Assembly: GCA_023053575.1 (NCBI GenBank)
Contig: JAKZAP010000013.1
Coordinates: 5,776,001-5,840,000, forward strand
Source: Branchinecta lynchi
Lineage: Eukaryota > Arthropoda > Branchiopoda > Anostraca > Branchinectidae
DNA: 64,000 nt
Reading direction: 5' to 3'
A model generated the notes under the pieces. It did not search any database. It was not told the DNA's origin and saw only the letters and a list, made by a program, of their open reading frames with translations. This document shows positions 35,252 to 46,800 of the stretch, piece by piece. Within the stretch, counting starts at the first letter, position 1, and the number at the start of each line of letters is the position of its first letter. Both the position numbers and the translations under genes were made by a program.

Positions 35252-36633
35252 ACAAGAACTACGAGCTCATATGGCACTTGTTACGAGTAGGCACGGCTCG
35301 GTTATGTCAATGACATATCTAGTGTTTGCTAGGTGTCTTCCCACCAAGTTTCATCTAGATCCCTCCACTCATAGCGTTTTCCAATATTTCCGGTTCTCCC
35401 CTCCAGCTCCCCCCAAAAGTCACCGGATCCGGTCCGGATTTTAAGTTGGTTGTTTATGGCATGAGGTCTTTCCAAATATCAAGTTTCATCGAGATCCGGT
35501 CACCCGTTCAAAAGTTATAAATACCTCAAGATTCCGGATTCCCCCTCTCTCCACTCCCCCAACAGTGCCCGAATCGGCTCGGTCATGTCAATGATGTATC
35601 TAGTGTTTGCTAGGTGTCTTCTCACCAAGTTTCATCTCGATCCCTCCACTCATAGCGTTTCCCAAGATTTCCGGTTAACCCCTCCAGCTCCCCCAAAAGT
35701 AACCGGATCCGGTCCGGGTTTTAAGTGGGTCGTCTGAGGCATGAGGCCTTTCCAAATATCAAGTTCCATCGAGATCCGACCACCCGTTCAAAAGTTATAA
35801 ATACCTCAAGATTCCGGATTCCCCCTCCCTCCACTCCCCCCACAGTGTCCGAATTGGCCCGCTTATGTCAATGATGTATCTTCACACCAAGTTTCATCTC
35901 GATCCCTCCACTCACAGCGTTTCCCAAGATTTCCGGTTGCCCCCTCCAGCTCCCCCCAAAAGTCACCGGATCCGGTCCGGATTTTAAGTGGGTCGTCTGA
36001 GGCATGAGGTCGTTCCAAATATCAAGTTTCATCGAGATCCGGTCACCCGTTAAAAAGTTATAAATACCTCAAGATTCCGGATTCCCCTCCCTCCACTCCC
36101 CCGACAGTGCCCGAATCGGCTCGGTCATGTCAATGATGTATCTCCACTCTCCCCCCACAGTGCCCGATTCGGCTCGGTTATGTCAATGATGTATCTAGTG
36201 TTTGCTAGGTGTCTTCCCACCAAGTTTCATCTCGATCCCTCCACTCATAGCGTTTCCCAAGATTTCCGGTTGCCCCCTCCAGCTCCCCCCAAAAGTCACC
36301 GGATCCGGTCCGGATTTTAAGTGGGTCGTCTATGGCGTGAGGTCGTTCCAAATATCAAGTTTCATCGAGATCCGATCACCCGTTCAAAAGTTAAAAATAC
36401 CTCAAGATTCCGGATTCCCCCTCCCTCCACTCCCCCCACGGTGCTCGGATCGGGGAAGTGACTATTTCCAACTTAATCATTTGGGGTCCCTGATACGCTT
36501 GCCAAGTTTTATCGTCCTAGCTTATCTGGAAGTGCCCGAACTAGCAAAACCTGGACAGACCGACAGACCGACGGACGGACAGAAATTGCGATCGCTATAT
36601 GGCACTTGGCCGAAGGGCAAGTGCCATAAAAAT
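35252..36633 (+). mobile_element. R1 repeat, complete short copy with homogeneous array
   Basis: Starts ACAAGAACTACGAGCTCATA and ends with the hairpin GGCACTTGGCCGAAGGGCAA. Four to five highly similar units start near 35285, 35575, 35850 and 36170 (CGGCTCGGTTATGTCAATGA type), spaced about 270-320 bp. They are more alike than units of other R1 copies, suggesting recent local amplification. Confidence 0.88.
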
Positions 36634-37049
36634 AGAGTTGAAGTTAAATATCACACGTGTAAGAATGATCGAATAGATGATGATGACTGAATTTTATTTA
36701 CGCACTTAAGAAGAGGAAAGAGTTTGATCTCTTTTGTCGGGTTATTTGTTTCGGAAAGAGTATATGACGTTAAAGAGTTTAACGAAAAAACAATCACGTC
36801 TGTGTTTTTTCTTTTTGTAAATAGTTTTCCATCAGTTCCGTATATGACGTATCACATCATATTTCTTTAATCTCATGTGAGGCTCACCTGAACTTCCTTC
36901 AACTTTGCGTAAGGTACTTGACTGATAACTGGTTTCAGGCGAGGCTAAATATAATAAACCATTCACTGACTGAATAGCGACAGTCTTTATCAGACGTTTA
37001 ACAATGAACATCTACTGTTCTCTATACACCGTATTAACGACTCATTCCT

Positions 37050-37225
37050 TTACAAAAGTTGCGAGAAAATCACAGAGTGGAGGAGTCGTAGCCGGAAAAG
37101 TATTTTTTTTTTTCAGAAAAGATACTACGCGAGTTTTAACATAAAAAAGAGAAAAAAAAAAACTGTAGGGCTAATGCCTCTTCCTGCGAAAACTTACCCC
37201 CGTAAAGCAGACAAATTCATTTCAT
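37050..37225 (-). pseudogene. degenerate duplicate of the exon c 3' end and following intron
   Basis: 37050-37225 resembles 37668-37843, both carrying GTGGAGGAGTCGT, ATACTACGCGAG or ATGCTACGCGAG, ACTGTAGGGC and the donor ACTTACCCCC on the plus strand. The copy keeps about 30 bases of exon c and an intact GTAAGT donor, with indels that shift the frame. On the exon side it is cut off by a LINE 3' end at 37235. Confidence 0.75.
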
Positions 37226-37234
37226 TTTATTTGA

Positions 37235-37522
37235 TTTATTTTTATCCGCCGTATACGACGAGTGTAAAATATATAAAGTAAATAAACTATAACACGATTA
37301 AACAATATACATCAATCAATCAGGTTCAGTAGAACTGATAGCCTCACACAGGTTATGGCTAAACATCTCACATTTTTCAAGAAACCGCAAACGCTTACGC
37401 TGCATAACTTCAATAGGATCTTTTAAACCATACTTCAAAATCATAAAAGAACTGCGCTCATACTTCGAAAACCGGCATACAAATTTTCCGTAATTAAAGA
37501 AAGAAGTCTTAATACTAGCCAT
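37235..37522 (-). pseudogene. LINE 3' end fragment
   Basis: The minus-strand frame contains KYGLKDPIEVMQRKRLRFLE then KCEMFSHN, followed after the stop by CGGCGGATAAAAATAAATC. That tail recurs at other loci here (58.1, 58.5, 41.3, 39.7 kb). The arrangement resembles the last residues and 3' tail of a non-LTR element. Confidence 0.55.
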
Positions 37523-37798
37523 ATTACCCGACGTAAAATATTTAAGGAAAGGGGAAACTAAAAGAGTCTCGGCAAAGCAACCGTGTTAAAAATCCGAGCT
37601 AGATTTTTTCTAGAACAGAATCTTCTAGATTCTTCATTGCATATTGTTGGGTTTCGACCCACCCCTTGACTAAAGTTGTCACAACCTCCCCAAGTGGAGG
37701 AGTCGTGGCCCAAAAAGATTTTTTTTAAGATGCTACGCGAGATTAACGAAAAAAAGAAACGGACTGTAGGGCAAATACCTCTTCCCGCGGCAACTTAC

Positions 37799-37966
37799 CC
37801 CCATAAAGCAGACGAATTCTTCATTGCATACTGTTTTATTTGGCTTATTGTTCGAAGCTGGGCATTCAGCTGACGAACCATCACAGAAACTGGCGTCACG
37901 ACAGCCATTATCGTCGCGGCATTTGGTCCCATAGCGGAGCTGGCATTCTTCCGTACAACAAGGCCC
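37799..37966 (-). CDS. ADAM10: ADAM10/Kuzbanian exon c: disintegrin domain end to cysteine-rich domain
   Basis: This 168-nt, phase-0 exon (56 codons, residues 117-172) runs from a TTTCTTTTTAG acceptor to a GTAAGT donor. It reads GPCCTEECQLRYGTKCRDDN, then GCRDASFCDGSSAECPAS, NNKPNKTVC and NEEFVCFMG. It carries ten cysteines in the family spacing and an N-glycosylation sequon, NKT, near residue 159. The sequon matches the conserved site after K-P in ADAM10 proteins. CRDDNGCRD and NEEFVCFMG are Kuzbanian-like. A degraded copy of its 3' end with the donor lies about 610 bp further downstream in transcript sense, at 37050-37225, and is annotated separately. Confidence 0.95.
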
Positions 37967-39667
37967 CTAAAAAGAAAAGAGCAGTCAGCTGCCGCAGAAA
38001 AGAATTCTGAGGAACAGTCCATTGACAACTATCCTATCGATATAGCAGGGATGGGCGAAGCCGATCATGAACGATTTGAATCGAAATCCACGGCTAGGTA
38101 CGAACCGATTACGAATCCGCCATTCCATGCGGAGGATTCTTATCCGGACAAAAATCATTCTTAATGACAAAAGCTCACCTTAAGAAAAATCACATCATGT
38201 ACACATGTTATGGTCTGAAAATCAGAGTTGACAAAAAAACGCCCTGATGTGCTTCCAAGTTTTCATGTGTGGTTGTTATAACTTAGTATAGGTTTCATCT
38301 GGCAGCCAGGAATGAATTTAGGGCTCTTTAAGCATAAACGTAGTGTGTAAAAATTGGGAAAAGATTAGAAATTGGAGCGGATTCGTAAGATTCACGGTTT
38401 GGGATCCCGAGTGCCCCTACAGCGCTCGCAATAGTGGATTCTTCTAAGGAACACTACACTAAAATGCGATTTTTGGGCGGTTTATTCATCAGCTAATTAT
38501 CCCACTAAGATGTTGACCGAGGGACAAATAAATTTCGGATATTTCGGTTGCGTTTCCGACAACCGTCTTCGGTGAACAACATACTAAGTGCTGCCCAATG
38601 TGTGGAAGAGAGAGTGAGAGTATTTTGCATTCAAATAAATAGATCGATAGAAAGTTTATTAAAAAAATCGACTTTGATGGTTACACAACCAAATTTGCGA
38701 TTAATATAAAAATACAGAAAAAAAATGTATGTGTCATACATTAAAAAATCTGTCAAGCTTCGTCAAAAAGTTTCAGCAACGGAATAAAACTTATTGCATA
38801 TCTGGCGTCTTTTGTAGCGAACAAGCCAAAGCGGGTACAGGACAGAGTTTGGTACCCTAGAACTCGCCATTCACTGTGGTCGATTTCTAACGTTCTGGTC
38901 GGGGGGAGGGAGGATTTGGAGTGGAGAAGATGAGATACCATGGCTGAATCGAAGTCGGTGCTCAGCTCTTCTGCGCTCCTGTAGAGTTTTAAAGTTAAAG
39001 TGTTTTAAAAGGTATGGAAGTTTCGGTCCGAAAGTTTTGGAAGTTTTCAGTTCAGTATGTGAATGTCGCGAGGAGCCTAAAAGGCTTAGGCTTCCAAAAA
39101 AAGTTTCCTTTAGTTCTAAAGTATTTTCGTTTATCTATCATTTATTTTTTCGTTTATCTTTTTCTTATTTTATCCATAATATTTCGATTTTCATTTTTTT
39201 TTTTTAAGTTTTTCGTTCGAATCCTTTTTCTTTTTTAACAACACTGCCATGAACTCAGGTTTTGTGCGAAGCAAATTACTTCATTACTACTGTTATCGTC
39301 ATAAATGTCGAAAACTCTTTGCTTTCTCCCACTCTCCTTTCTATCCAGTCGCCCTACTGATTCGACGAAAATTGAAACAGTACTTTCCGACCAGTTAGAA
39401 TCCTAGCACGAAAAAGTGGTCCCGGGAAAAAGAATTCCCAGAACAAAAGTCTCCTTCAGGTTCAAAGATGTTCAACTTGAAGGCTTTTTCCCTAATGAGT
39501 CAAGACAAAAAAAATGTATTTCAAACACTTTTGACTCTCTCCTGGGACGTCTAGACTGTCGCAATAATATGAGGGGTATCGACTATTTCTGGCGTCGGTT
39601 TGATAAAACGTTCTTGAGGTAGAGTCAAGAGCAAAGGAAAAATGTCAGTCTTGGTCTATGAGCTTCT

Positions 39668-39770
39668 GTTTTATTTATTTGTATAACCCGCTGGAAAGAC
39701 AGAATAGCGGAGTACAAATAATGAAAAAGAACACAAAATACTAAAAGCACTAAAATTCACTATAAAAGAA
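39668..39770 (-). repeat. LINE/SINE 3' tail
   Basis: TTTATTTATTTGTATAACCC and AATAGCGGAGTACAAATAAT match the tail family in reverse. Confidence 0.5.
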
Positions 39771-40159
39771 AGGGACAAGCCGTGATGTGCGGGGAAGCTG
39801 AGACGAAGCTGAGCTTATGTGTCAAGCAAGAGGAAGCCACAGGTTAAGAAACTAAGAAGGATTAGCTCCACACTGAGCTGAAGAGGTACGGATGTCTATG
39901 GTGAGCACTGTCAACAATGCTATCATCAACGAAATGACATCGAAAGCCGCACGCACTTGCCGATATGGAGTGACATATATAGCTCTCTTAAAAGCAGTCC
40001 AACAGCGGAGGAGGGGGGGGGGGGTTTCTGGCATCCCAAACGGAAAGTAAAGAATACCTAAACATCGTAAATTATAGACATTTTTTTGCGATGCCACAAA
40101 GTGGTTGTGGCTTGAAAAGAACGTTTCATCGATCGTTTATGTGGTCCACAAGTCTATTT

Positions 40160-40202
40160 CCGTACAGGTATCCGTCACTAACGTTTTGGAATCCCAAAAA
40201 GT
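40160..40202 (+). repeat. R2 right-end fragment
   Basis: TACAGGTATCCGTCACTAAC followed by GTTTTGGAATCCCAAAAAG matches the R2 right terminus. Confidence 0.6.
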
Positions 40203-40839
40203 GTCGCGTTCAAACCATAGAATCCAGGCCAAATTCAGGGACACAATGATTTCGGAATAGCCTTTCGTTTTCAAGTCAGACGGGTTCAGGCGGTTCAGTT
40301 CTCTCAACAATGAGAAGGTAATAGCTCTACGGACGTGGTTCTCACATTATTTGTTTCAAGTCAGCAGACTCGGACTAAGTAGCCAGAATAAGATGGATGG
40401 AATCTCCATCCACTGGTACCTGCCAACCAACAAAATAGTTTCAAAAAGCAACCGGATCAAGAGTGGCCCGACAAGCCACAGCGACTGACAATCTATACAA
40501 GACAGCACCCATGAAGTCGTATTTTGGGGAATCCCTATTCTCCTGCCATGGCAAATTTGCAGGCAGTTTATGAAACCTAATATGGCTTCCCTATCTCTCT
40601 TCCGGAAACAAATTTCCAGGAACCTAGATGGTAATCCATGAAAGCAAAAAGCTCCACCTCTGGTTTCAAATAGTGGCGCTCCACCTTTGGTTCATCACAG
40701 TTTGCTCTTATTTACTTTGTCACGACAATTCCCTCTGGGAATTCTCGGAGTCCTGTTTTCAGTCCAAGACGAAAATTCGTCTACGGAACCTTGTAGCGAG
40801 AAAAAACTAATCAAAGGATTTTCGTGTAAGACGGAAGAG

Positions 40840-41110
40840 GTGTGGTAAAATATTTATTAGGAGGACTAACTCTAAACTAGTACGGGCCGGGAAACAAAAG
40901 TCCAATCCCTTCTCCGTGGAAACGGAGGTCAAGCAGGGATGTATCTTTAGCGATACACTGTAATTACTTGACAAAATGGGTCACGGACACGTCATCAGGT
41001 TTCGTACGTTTTCGATTACTGGAGTGGTGTATGGACAACAACTGCGCTTAACGGATCTCGATTACGTAAATGACGTTGTTCGACGAAGATGTTATTTAAG
41101 ACCCGGGAGA
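40840..41110 (+). pseudogene. non-LTR reverse transcriptase relic
   Basis: Plus-strand translation gives FSVETEVKQGCIFSDTL, then after a stop KMGHGHVIRFRTF and RLTDLDYVNDVV. It corresponds to the RT segment G-V-(K/R)-Q-G-C-x-(L/F)-S ... L-x-DLD(Y/F)ADD. The second residue after Y is mutated (YVND instead of YADD) and an in-frame stop is present, so it is dead. It is a different lineage from the element at 33-34 kb. Confidence 0.7.
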
Positions 41111-41325
41111 TACTCAGTGACATATGTAAACCGGCCAAACGGGGGTGAGGGGTCCTGTCGACAAATATACCAGACAAAAATCCACGTCAAGCCACTTCTT
41201 CTGAAAGAACAGTTGGCGCAGGCACTGCAAAAAGCTACCTACTATACCGCTTGTACAGTCAAAGAAAGGCTCAAAACCAAGACGCGGATCTTCGGGGATC
41301 ATGTATATGATCTATCCTGCTATTT

Positions 41326-41395
41326 ATTTATTATTATTATTTATTTTCTTACCCACTAATAACAACAAAGGTAAATAGCGGAGTGCACTCAAGAA
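41326..41395 (-). repeat. LINE/SINE 3' tail with TTA microsatellite
   Basis: TATTTATTATTATTATTTAT, CTTACCCACT and AAATAGCGGAGTGCAC match the family in reverse. It lies just after the RT relic at 40840-41110 but in the opposite orientation, so it is a separate insertion. Confidence 0.55.
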
Positions 41396-41786
41396 AAAAA
41401 AAAGATAAAGCTATACCCATGCGAATCCAAGCAAATCAAATCGGTTGCGAAAAGTGCAATTGACGATCTTGAACACCGACTTAGACGCATGTCACGAAGA
41501 ACCGGCAGTCGATAGCACCGAATTATGTGACTTCTGCCTATTCTGACTTCACAATATGAAGCCTTGGGAGTCGTCAAGATGACACTCAAGAAGAAAAAGA
41601 AAAATAATTACGCCAGATCTATCTCCGTCTCTCAACTCTTACGGAAGAAAATTAGAACAAGGGTCGTGCCTTTTCGGCTTTCAGACCTTTTCGGGCGTTT
41701 CTTGGAAACACCCTACAACGCAACCTCGGAACGCAACATCCTGGTCTGCTACCCCATGCCCCCCTAGCGAAGGAAAAAGGTTTTAC

Positions 41787-41884
41787 GAAGAGAAGTAGAA
41801 GAGGAAGAGAAGAAGAAGAGGAAGGGAAGAAGAAGAGGAAGAGAAGAAGAAGAGGAAGAGAAGAAGAAGAGGAAAAGAAGAGAC
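41787..41884. repeat. GAA/GGAA purine microsatellite
   Basis: About 100 bases of pure purine made of AGAAGAAGAGGAAG units. It yields long open frames on the other strand that are not genes. Confidence 0.92.
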
Positions 41885-42092
41885 TTCGGATAATGGGGAG
41901 GCTTTTGGCGCACTGCATCGCAGAAGCCGAAAAAGAAAGACATCTTTGGATAAACATTGTCGTTTCGGTTGCCTTTGGTGTCTGGCAGGACAGATCAGCG
42001 CCTGGTAACGACATAAATAAAGTAAATTATGTCTGTTTCTAGCCGCGATCGGATAAGGTATCTGACCAGATGCCGATCATTGGGCCAGGGAC

Positions 42093-42288
42093 AGGCCTGT
42101 ATCTAGGAATTTATTTCGGGGGGGGGGGGGGGGGGGTTGCGTTTCGGTTTTTATTTGCCTTCTCGTCGGACAAAAAAGCACAAAAAACACATAGATCAGA
42201 GGGAAAAGCCTATACAAATCGTTATCTTTGTATGTTTAGGGGGGGGGGGGGGGTTCAACCCCCTAGCCCCTCCCCTTGGATATGACCT
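42093..42288. mobile_element. poly-G/C-bearing MITE (family 8), second copy
   Basis: AGGCCTGTATCTAGGAATTT at the left and CCCTTGGATATGACCTT at the right, with G runs of 18 and 14 and the shared ATCAGAGGGAAAAGCCTAT centre. Confidence 0.82.
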
Positions 42289-42440
42289 TGCCCAGGGATC
42301 CCTCGTAAATATGCGTATTCTCGACTCAATTTTTGTGTTCGTCTACCTGTTTATAAACTGGAATGTTTTTTAGCCTTCCTGGTCGCGACACAAATCTAGC
42401 AGAGGCGGAGTTCGACTCGAACTATCAATAACAGATGCAA

Positions 42441-42905
42441 ACCGTCTGTAAGCGAAGCATTTGTATTTTTTTTTTTAACGAATGCATTTACTTAATCTAA
42501 TCGAATATTATTTATGTTCTTGATGTCTTTTACCATAACCCTCGGGCTTTGTATGTTTCAGATAATATCATGCACGGAACCGTTTGTAAGCAAAGCATTT
42601 GTATTTTTTTATTTATTTAACAAATGCATTTACTTAATCTAATCGAATGTTATTTATGTTCTTGATGTCTTTTACCATAAACCTCGGGCTTTGTATTTTT
42701 CAGATAATATCATGTACCGAACCGTTTGTAAGCAAAGCATTTGTATTTTTTTATTTATTTAACAAATGCATTTACTTAATCTAATCGAATGTTATTTATG
42801 TTCTTGATGTCTTTTACCATAAACCTCGGGCTTTGTATTTTTCAGATAATATCATGTACCGAACCGTTTGTAAGCAAAGCATTTGTATTTTTCAGATAAT
42901 ATATA
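42441..42905. repeat. tandem array of about 142-bp units
   Basis: Three full units and a partial fourth start at 42441, 42579, 42721 and 42863 (ACCGTTTGTAAGCAAAGCAT). Each has AACAAATGCATTTACTTAAT and ACCATAAACCTCGGGCTTTG. Units 2 and 3 are nearly identical. Each contains a TTTTTCAG that looks like a splice acceptor on the plus strand, antisense to the gene. Confidence 0.92.
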
Positions 42906-43528
42906 CTGTATATCATATACGGGCGTAAGAGACATCTACTCCGCTGCAATTTCAGGACAAAGAATAATTTACCGCGTTCCACCCGAATTGCCCTCTAGAA
43001 AATGTCTTTTTTGCCCCATTACCACGCAACGTGGATCACTTACTCCAGTCAGGTCAGAGGGGGACAACAAGGGTCATTATTGGAGTAGACTTGTCCCCAG
43101 AGCCCCACGCAAAGAAGATAGCAGGCACACTCCGAAATAAGCACTTTAGAAGTGGCCTCCCTCAAGCACACTTAAGATACGTCAGTGTAAGACATTTTCC
43201 TTTAAGGGTGCGAATAAAGGAAAATGAATGCAGGGAGAGGTCTTTCCTTTTATGTTCAGCCGGACGCGGTGGAATTCCAGCAATTTCCTCTTTGCCTGGG
43301 CAGGCAAGTGAGTCGGAGCGTGCCGTTTTCATTGGCTCAGGCGTGAATGCTGAGGCAATATAGAAAGGAAAGACATGACTGGTACTCCGATGGGAATTAC
43401 TGAAGAACCAGAGCAAAATAAAGTACCGCGAAGAGCTATCCTTCCCATGCATCGAAAATGGGCCTTCGTCTCTTTGTTCGCATGCAGTGGCGGGTGTAGA
43501 TTCTAGCCAGCGCTTGTTAACGATTGGT

Positions 43529-44095
43529 CAGAGCAAAATAATTCTGCTCTGCGATTGGTTGAGTTTCGGTAGGGATGTTCGTATCCGCTAGTGGAGCTAG
43601 GGTTGCTGCGATTTGACTGTGTGTCACTTTTTCAAAGTTCGCGCAATACTCTCTCGAGTTCTTTTGCTCTGTGAAGAACTGAGCTATGGAGCCGTTCCCG
43701 AGGAAAGAGATGGCGGTATTCCCGATGCAGATCAAAATAACAGTAGGTAGTAGGGCCAAGACGTATGCTTTCCATGCTTTGCAAACGGGCCATATTCGCG
43801 GCGCCACCAACTACGCTTGCGGCATTTAAAGCGAGACAAACTTGCGGGTTTAGAAATTTCTAGTGACGCAAAGGTGCGATCTGCGCACACCAAGGAAACA
43901 ATGGAGGCTGCATATTTGTTTTGCAAAGTTCAGAATATGAAGTTATCGCAGCCAGCGTTGGTGAACGACTAAACGAGTTTCAGTAGGAATGTTCTCTATC
44001 GCTAATGGTGCTAGTATCGCTGCTATTCGTGTGTGTGTCAATTTTGTTAAGTCAGGATGCTATTCTCTAGTATTATTTTGTTCTGTCCCGATGGG
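43529..44095. mobile_element. hAT-like family 12 element, long decayed copy
   Basis: Starts near CAGAGCAAAATAATTCTGCT and ends near TATTATTTTGTTCTG. The inner block 43793-43945 (GGGCCATATTCGCGG, AAAGCGAGACAAACTTGCGG, GGTGCGATCTGCGCACAC) is repeated in complement at 63200-63345. The segments 43564-43690 and 43976-44100 also resemble each other. The 97- and 64-codon frames are not supported as genes. Confidence 0.6.
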
Positions 44096-44536
44096 GATTA
44101 CTAAAGAACTGACCCTCGATGAATATATCTGGCTAAGCAGCTCTCGACGGTACAGGCTTCGCTTCATCCACCAGCCCTAATCAGGATCAACAGAAAGAAA
44201 CCCCCAAGAGAAACACTCAGCACACACTGAAGCGATTGCTTAAGGGTGCCACCTATCCTCTGACTTCCCAGCCCTGGCGTTATACCAGTAGAAGCCGTTA
44301 ACAAGCCCCAAATAAGCCCCAAAGGAATAAGTCACGTTTAGAGTTTGAGGGGTTTTGAAAGGAGTTCTTAGGGAGCGAAACGATGGGCACCGTTGGAGTA
44401 CGGTCTTGACGAGTTCGAGACCTTGATCTGGTGAAAACAACGAAGTCTGAACTGTCGTTTGTGCCTTTGCGTTTGTATCTCATGAAATCCTGAAGTCTCT
44501 TGGCAGGAAGAGGCTGGCGCGTGTAAAAGTTACTGT

Positions 44537-44789
44537 GAGCGTGTTCCACCCTACATACCATAGCTACTACGCATGACTTCACGAATTCTGGCTTTTTGCT
44601 GTCAAGGCTGGAACGATTTTTCTGTTTACCAGCAGAATATTATGCCACGGGCGAATCCGATCAATCCCGTTACAGAGATGCATAGTTACTATTTCGACAA
44701 GGCTGGGACGGTCAGCGTAGTAACTTTCACGAGGTTGGAACGAAAATAGTAACTAATAGTTACTTTTGTTGGAAGGGTGGAACACGCTC
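44537..44789 (-). mobile_element. M1 MITE copy 4, inverted
   Basis: A 253-bp copy in the opposite orientation to the other four. TGT occurs on both sides, consistent with a 3-bp target duplication. It ends 65 bp from the exon b donor. Confidence 0.92.
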
Positions 44790-44854
44790 TGTGCCAGATA
44801 CTGATGTATGACCACACTGCACCAGTATTCTTGCATTACATTGTGATTGCTTAC

Positions 44855-45024
44855 CTGAGACGGAGAACACATCTTCTTCGACCTCAACGTACATGGTTGT
44901 TCGTTCAGTCGCGGATTCGTGCGCATGGGGAAACAGCACGTTTCCTTGCAATCCTCCTCCCATCCACAATCGCATTCTTCACCAGGTTCAACGACCCCGT
45001 TTCCACAAATGGCAATCTGAAGTT
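44855..45024 (-). CDS. ADAM10: ADAM10/Kuzbanian exon b: disintegrin domain, first half
   Basis: This 170-nt exon lies between a TTATTCCTTGTAG acceptor and a GTAAGC donor. It completes the Glu codon split with exon a and adds 56 codons (residues 60-116), ending in phase 0. It shows the classic disintegrin signature CGNGVVEPGEECDCGWEEDC, then CCFPM and CTL, and ends KKMCSPSQ. The cysteine spacing is that of ADAM10 and Kuzbanian. In this family the disintegrin domain packs against the cysteine-rich region to form the substrate-recognition module outside the membrane. All expected cysteines are present and no frameshift or stop is seen. The next exon begins GPCC, as expected after SPSQ. The intron downstream of the donor soon enters an M1 MITE at 44537-44789. 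Confidence 0.96.
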
Positions 45025-45381
45025 CTACAAGGAATAAGTCAATAAAGATCAAACGAATAGCCAATCAGCCCCATGTTCAGCAAATGGGACCGTGACGCTC
45101 AATAAAAAGATTTATTCATGTTCCTGCTCGTTACGACCATCTTCCCTTGCACTTCAATCAATCAAATCAATCAGTCAGTCTTTATTCTTCAAAAACATTC
45201 CTTACGGTATTAACAAAAAATCGAATATGTGTTCTCTCGTCAAACGTAATTATATACAATTGTACAATCGAGTCAGCTCGGATCAGAGCACTAGCGGCTG
45301 AGTCTAGACACTGCCCTAAGGTCGACCAAGAACCCTATTTCTTCCCGCGGCTCAATAAAACTTCTTGCCAGCTACTAACCG

Positions 45382-45640
45382 TAATTCGCCTTCTTCCAGA
45401 ACTCCAAGCGAACTAATTTCTGAAAGAACTCGACTGTTATATTATCAGAACTTGTGACAGAGGGATGGTAGAATATGGATTCAGAGGTCACCAGCAGAGC
45501 ATAATAGTTTCAACTTTCTACTCCAAAGACAGTGGGAAACTTCCATTGCTCAGGGAGCAGATACTAAATTTTCCACTCGTTAACTCTTGGGTCTATTTTA
45601 ATATCTGTCACTGATGTTGATACTGAGACAATACGGGGAA
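45382..45640. mobile_element. MITE family 5, decayed copy
   Basis: AATTCGCC, ACTCCAAGCGAACTAATTTC and TTTTCCACTCGTTAACTC match the family, with many substitutions. The right arm is barely recognisable. Confidence 0.55.
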
Positions 45641-46315
45641 TTCTTGGATCGCAAACCTGACGCTATATAGGACGCAAACAAAGCTGAAAATATCCTTCTA
45701 ATTGCTCAACTAAAAGCCAGGAAGCCCAAATTATCTTCGTCTCCATCCACGTCGCTAGCCGTTATGACCAGGGTTTCGACCAGTAGTACAATTGTACTCT
45801 GTTTTAGTACATGTAGTGAGTTGGTAGTACATTTGAAAAAAGTAGTACTTATGCAGTACATTTTAAGATAGGTAGGACTATTCGAAAAAATATATTTTCT
45901 GTCAAAGTTCATGTGAGCCTAGTTGTATTTTACACATCTTATCTGAAATATTTTGCCCATCTTATCTGAAATATTTGATCTGATTACTTTAATTTTAACC
46001 TGGTTCTGAATGAAACCCCTATTTTTGACGAAAGTTCGATTCAGGTCATAATGGAAGGGTCATGCTAAAGTGATTTGCATCCGTAACAGTGGAAAACAAT
46101 GTGCGAAGTGCAACGCGCGCACACATTTATTTCTAGGTAGGATATTTTCTCCTCTGGTAGAACTTTTTTGCTACATGGGTAGTGCATTTTATTTGAGTCA
46201 AGTGGCAACACTGGTTGTGACGCCCTCGCTCTAGCATTTGTGGCATGCGATCCAACTGAACGTTAAAGCTAAATGATACCAGGTCAAAAGCGCGAAAGCA
46301 AATACAAGGACAGGC

Positions 46316-46800
46316 AGAGGTGCTAGCTCGAGTCCAGCCTGCCAAGCCCGAGACCAAAGTCATGCTCACGAGTCAAGATGAGTCCGATTCCTGGACAAAC
46401 ATTCCTCGAGACAAGAAGAAAGAGACAATAAAAAGAAATCCTCGAGTCGGAGATACGATCCGGATGCTAACAATACATTTTTCTTTTTTGTTTAAACAAA
46501 TAACTAGAATATTAATTTCCAGAATAGTCACTTGGCTAATTTCTTTCATCGTTCGAAAACATCCATGGGATCCAGAGCTGCTGCGAGTACAGCAAATCCG
46601 AGTCCAAGATAAGTCCGAGTCCACAACTCTGGCGGATGGACAGCTCCGTGAAAGACGAATCCGAGACGAGTCCTTGAAAAAGGTGTCTCGAGGCCGTCTT
46701 GACACGAATCCAGAGTCCGAGCCCACCAGCTCTGGTGGGATCTTAAATTGCAGGACGAGACGTTTACTCGGACTCTGAACCAGGACGGATACTGAGACGT
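46316..46800. repeat. GAGTCC-rich degenerate repeat
   Basis: Dozens of GAGTCC, CCGAG and CTCGAG motifs with irregular spacing, producing overlapping 120-160 codon frames on both strands. Repetitiveness and lack of any domain argue against coding. Confidence 0.5.

Larger units (their letters stand above)
27785..37798 (-). other. intron c-d of ADAM10 (10.0 kb)
   Basis: The largest intron: R1, R2, two LINE remnants with RT motifs, a second R1 with a homogeneous array, and the partial exon c duplicate. In 27785-28914 and 34241-35251 no feature is recognised beyond short imperfect repeats (GATCATGAAAATGT type at 34300-34640) and a C run at 28460. Confidence 0.75.
37967..44854 (-). other. intron b-c of ADAM10 (6.9 kb)
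   Basis: RT relic, LINE tails, purine microsatellite, family 8 MITE, 142-bp array, family 12 element and M1 copy 4. The stretches 37967-39667 and 42906-43528 show nothing I can assign. Confidence 0.7.

Noticed and set aside
41652..42014. 120-codon minus-strand frame rich in Ser/Leu/Phe
   Set aside because: Translation of the purine microsatellite.
43517..43926. 97- and 64-codon minus-strand frames
   Set aside because: Inside the family 12 element; the homologous block at 63.2 kb does not keep the same frame.
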